Source: Planctomycetota bacterium (GTDB lineage: Bacteria > Planctomycetota > Phycisphaerae > FEN-1346). From it: a DNA stretch of 16,012 nt. Of this stretch, positions 13,293 through 16,012 are shown piece after piece. Below the pieces are notes generated by a model that saw nothing but the letters and a program-made list of their open reading frames with translations, was not told the origin of the DNA and ran no database searches. The DNA lies in NCBI GenBank assembly GCA_026386995.1, contig JAPLMO010000312.1:1-16012 (forward strand), read 5' to 3'. The first letter of the stretch is position 1, and every line of letters starts with the position of its first letter. The position numbers were made by a program, and so were the translations under genes.

Positions 13293-16012
13293 ATGCCTGC
13301 TGATATTGCCGAGGCGTTGGCTCGACGGTTGTCGATCAGCCGCGAGCGTGTTCTTCAGGTCTCCTCCCTCCTGGACGCGGGACTTCACCCGATCTTTATT
13401 GCCCATTACCGCAAGGCGGCCACCGGCGGCCTGGACGCAATCGCCGTTCAGCGTCTGGCCGCCGCACGCCGGGAACTCCTGGAACTGGAGGCCCTCCGCG
13501 ACAAGGCCCGCAGCCAAGCCGCCGGCGCGATGCCCAAGGAACTGGCGCTGGCCGTCCAGGAAGGCGCCGAGCGGGACGTTCTGGAGGATTTCCTGCGGCT
13601 CTTCAAGCCGCGCCGCCGTACGGCGGCCCTCGTGGCCAGACAGCGTGGCCTCGCTCCCTTGGCCGACTACATCTGGGCGAGTTCCGCCGACGGGCCGGAC
13701 CTGGCGGCCAAGGCAGTCGAGTTCGTCAGCCCCGAGAAGGAAGTCCGCGCGCCCGACGAGGCCCTGGCTGGCGCCTCGCACATCCTCGCCGAGCGGATCG
13801 CCGAGGACCCGCTCGTCCGCCGCGCCGTCCGCAAGATCGTTTGGGAAAAGGGCATCCTGAAGTCCAAGCAGGCCCGCGAAGGCGTCAAGGCCAGCCCCGA
13901 GTTCCGCGGCTACTTCAAGTTCGAGGAATCCCTGAATCGCCTCCCCCCGCACCGCGTGCTGGCCGTCAACCGCGGCGAGCGCGGCAAGGTGCTCAAGGTG
14001 AGGATCGAGGTCCCAGCCGACGCACTCAAGGAGGCCGTCCTGAAGGTCGTCGCTCCGACGGACGGCCCCGACTCCGGCTTCTACGATTACGAGCGCAAGG
14101 CGTGGGTCCTGCGGCCGCCGGTCGCCGCCCACCGTTTCCGCGATGTGCTGGAGGCCGCGGCCGCCGACGCCGTCGCGAGGCTCGTCCTGCCGGCCATCGA
14201 ACGCGAGGTGCGGCGGGAACTCACGGACCGCGCCGAAGAGCACGCCATCGACGTCTTCGTCGCCAACCTGCGGAGCCTCCTGATGACCAAGCCGACGCGC
14301 GACAAGCGCGTCCTGGCCATCCAGCCGGGATACCGGACGGGCTGCAAACTGGCCGCCCTCGAGGAGGACGGCAAGCTCCTTGGCGAAAACATCATCTATC
14401 CCTTCGAGCCGCAGAAGAAGTGGGACGAGGGCAAAACGACCCTCCTCCTGGAGGTCCAGCGCCACCAGGCACAGATCATTGCCATTGGCAACGGCACCGG
14501 CTGCCGCGAGGTCGAGCAACTGGTCTCCGACGCCATCGAGCAAGGCGGCCTCGACGTTCAATACGCCATTGTCAGTGAGGCCGGCGCAGCCGTCTATGCC
14601 GACAGCGACCTCGGAAAGCAGGAGTTTCCGAACCTCGATGCGGCGATCCGGGCCACGGTCAGCATCGGCCGCCGCCTGCAGGACCCGCTGGCGGAACTCG
14701 TGAAGATCGATCCGCGCGCCATCGGCGTCGGCCTCTATCAGCACGACCTGGTCCAGCCGCGCCTCAGGGACGCGCTCGATGCCGTCATGGTCGAGTGCGT
14801 TGGAGCGGTCGGGGCGGATGCCAACACGGCGTCGCCCGCGATGTTGCGGTACATTCCGGGCCTGAGGGCCGAGCACGTTCAGCCGCTCGTGGCCCGCCGC
14901 ACGCAGTCGCCGCTGGCAAGCCGCGAGGACCTGCGAACCCTGCCCGGCTGGGACGAGAAGACGTTCGCCACGGCAACCGGGTTCCTCCGCATCAGCGGCA
15001 CGAACCCGCTCGATGCCACGCGAATCCATCCCGAGAGCTACCCGGCGGCCGAGAAACTGCTCGCGAGATTCGGATTCACGGTCCAGGACCTCGCCGGCCC
15101 CGAGTCAGCCCAGACCGTCCGTAAGAGCCTGACGGGCGTGTCGCTGGAACCGCTGGCCCAGGAACTGGGCATTGCGCTGGCGGATCTCGTGGAACTCGTC
15201 GGCGCGATCCAGCGGCCCGGCTTCGACCCGCGCTCGCAGCATCATGGGCCGGTGTTTCGCAAGAGAATGCGGCGTATCGAGGACCTTTCGCCCGGCATGT
15301 GGGTCAAGGGAACCGTGCGCAACGTCGTCGACTTCGGCGCGTTCGTCGACATCGGGCTGAAGGAAGACGGCCTCGTCCACATCAGCCAGTTCTCGAAGCG
15401 CTATGTCCGGAACCCGCTGAAATTCCTGCACGTCGGCGACGTCGTGGACGTGAGGATCGTTTCGATCGACCCGGCGAAGCATCGCATTGCGCTGACCCTG
15501 ATCTCCGAGGAGCCGAAAGAAGGCGAGGCCAAGCCCGCCGCCGCAGGCGCCGAAGGCGAAGCCGCACGCCGGCCGCCTCGCGCCGCCCGTCGCGGCCCTC
15601 CGCACGGGCCAAGGCCCGCCGCGGCGACCCGCCCCGGCAAAGGCGCCGCACCCGAAGCGTCTCAAGGCGCCGCCGCCCCTGCCGGCCACGGCACAGCCGC
15701 AGGCCGTGCCAGGGCCGCAGCACAAAGCGGCGACGGTCAGGCCGCCGCGCGCGGCCCGCGCCGCGTTGAGCCAGGCAGGCCGCGTCCGGCCGGGGCCGAT
15801 CGTCGCAGCCCGGCGGGAGCCTCCTCCGGTCGCCCCCCGCAACGCCGTGGCCCGGGCGAGTCATCCCCGGGCGAAGGAGGAGGCCGCGGCAAGTTCCGCC
15901 GAGGTCGCCCCCTGGAGCGCACGGGGCCGCCCCGCATCATTATTTCCGCCGGCCGCAAAGAAGACGACAAGCGCGGCGCCGACGAGCAGGGCCGCCCGAA
16001 GATCCGCTGGGC
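13293..16012 (+). CDS. tex: Transcription accessory protein Tex (runs off the right edge)
   Basis: Cytoplasmic nucleic-acid-binding protein related to eukaryotic Spt6. The frame is open from ATG 13293 to the edge, 906 codons, against about 720-790 for typical Tex. In order: helical Tex-N region (about 1-190, with FIAHYRKAATGGLD at 35-48), YqgF-like RNase-H fold (about 337-450, with AIQPGYRTG at 342-350 and IGNGTGCREVE), IGVGLYQHDL near residue 480, helix-hairpin-helix repeats (about 500-570, GFLRISGTNPLDATRIHPE), and S1 domain (about 664-739, VKGTVRNVVDFGAFVDIG). After that comes a tail of at least 165 residues rich in Arg, Gly, Pro and Ala, with GRGKFRRGR and PPRIIISAGRKEDD near the edge. 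The usual Asp of the first YqgF motif is Gln344. An AAGG site lies 11 nt from the ATG. No stop lies in the window. Confidence 0.95.
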   Translation, partial: MPADIAEALARRLSISRERVLQVSSLLDAGLHPIFIAHYRKAATGGLDAIAVQRLAAARRELLELEALRDKARSQAAGAMPKELALAVQEGAERDVLEDFLRLFKPRRRTAALVARQRGLAPLADYIWASSADGPDLAAKAVEFVSPEKEVRAPDEALAGASHILAERIAEDPLVRRAVRKIVWEKGILKSKQAREGVKASPEFRGYFKFEESLNRLPPHRVLAVNRGERGKVLKVRIEVPADALKEAVLKVVAPTDGPDSGFYDYERKAWVLRPPVAAHRFRDVLEAAAADAVARLVLPAIEREVRRELTDRAEEHAIDVFVANLRSLLMTKPTRDKRVLAIQPGYRTGCKLAALEEDGKLLGENIIYPFEPQKKWDEGKTTLLLEVQRHQAQIIAIGNGTGCREVEQLVSDAIEQGGLDVQYAIVSEAGAAVYADSDLGKQEFPNLDAAIRATVSIGRRLQDPLAELVKIDPRAIGVGLYQHDLVQPRLRDALDAVMVECVGAVGADANTASPAMLRYIPGLRAEHVQPLVARRTQSPLASREDLRTLPGWDEKTFATATGFLRISGTNPLDATRIHPESYPAAEKLLARFGFTVQDLAGPESAQTVRKSLTGVSLEPLAQELGIALADLVELVGAIQRPGFDPRSQHHGPVFRKRMRRIEDLSPGMWVKGTVRNVVDFGAFVDIGLKEDGLVHISQFSKRYVRNPLKFLHVGDVVDVRIVSIDPAKHRIALTLISEEPKEGEAKPAAAGAEGEAARRPPRAARRGPPHGPRPAAATRPGKGAAPEASQGAAAPAGHGTAAGRARAAAQSGDGQAAARGPRRVEPGRPRPAGADRRSPAGASSGRPPQRRGPGESSPGEGGGRGKFRRGRPLERTGPPRIIISAGRKEDDKRGADEQGRPKIRW

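Noticed and set aside
12933..15029. 698-codon open frame on the minus strand opposite tex
   Set aside because: Antisense shadow of a high-GC gene; Tex on the plus strand is conserved throughout, and the shadow also runs through a REP-like element.

Overview
The window is GC-rich bacterial DNA with tightly packed genes. The gene content (an archaeal/vacuolar-type ATP synthase, an RtcB-archease RNA-repair pair, short palindromic intergenic elements, an arginine-rich tail on Tex) would fit a Planctomycetota-like bacterium. That assignment is an impression from gene content, not a computed placement.

Positions 1-7360 (minus strand) hold most of a V/A-type ATP synthase operon. In transcription order it reads [PTS-EIIA half-domain + stalk subunit H] - C - I - K - F - E - A - B, with B running off the left edge; subunit D is presumably beyond it. 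Genes touch or lie within about 20 nt of each other, and several start with GTG. The one real gap, between E and A, holds a perfect tandem duplication of 58 bp, each copy with a hairpin and a T-run. A good sigma70-type promoter lies upstream of the first gene (7451-7479). It is back to back with a weaker promoter for a 69-residue zinc-ribbon protein on the plus strand (7559-7768).

Positions 7781-10924 (minus strand) hold an RNA-repair cluster: archease (10490-10924) and the RNA ligase RtcB (7781-9244). Between them sits a visibly less GC-rich gene encoding a dCTP deaminase/dUTPase-fold protein. It has lost the key deaminase residues and carries a C-terminal coiled coil and two membrane helices. 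This is the least conventional protein in the window.

Positions 10925-13292 hold a CPA2-type cation/proton antiporter and the corrinoid adenosyltransferase CobO, both on the minus strand. Three intergenic spaces in a row each carry one copy of an 81-84 bp REP-like double-hairpin element. Copies 2 and 3 are mirror images and bracket cobO.

From 13293 to the right edge (plus strand) runs the transcription accessory protein Tex, complete through its S1 domain and followed by a low-complexity Arg/Gly/Pro/Ala-rich tail of at least 165 residues. The stop codon is outside the window.

The main leads are the EIIA half-domain joined in frame to an ATP-synthase stalk subunit, the inactive-looking membrane-anchored nucleotide-deaminase fold inside the RNA-repair cluster, the duplicated hairpin between E and A, and the REP family around cobO. 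No CRISPR array, rRNA, tRNA or insertion-sequence transposase was seen.
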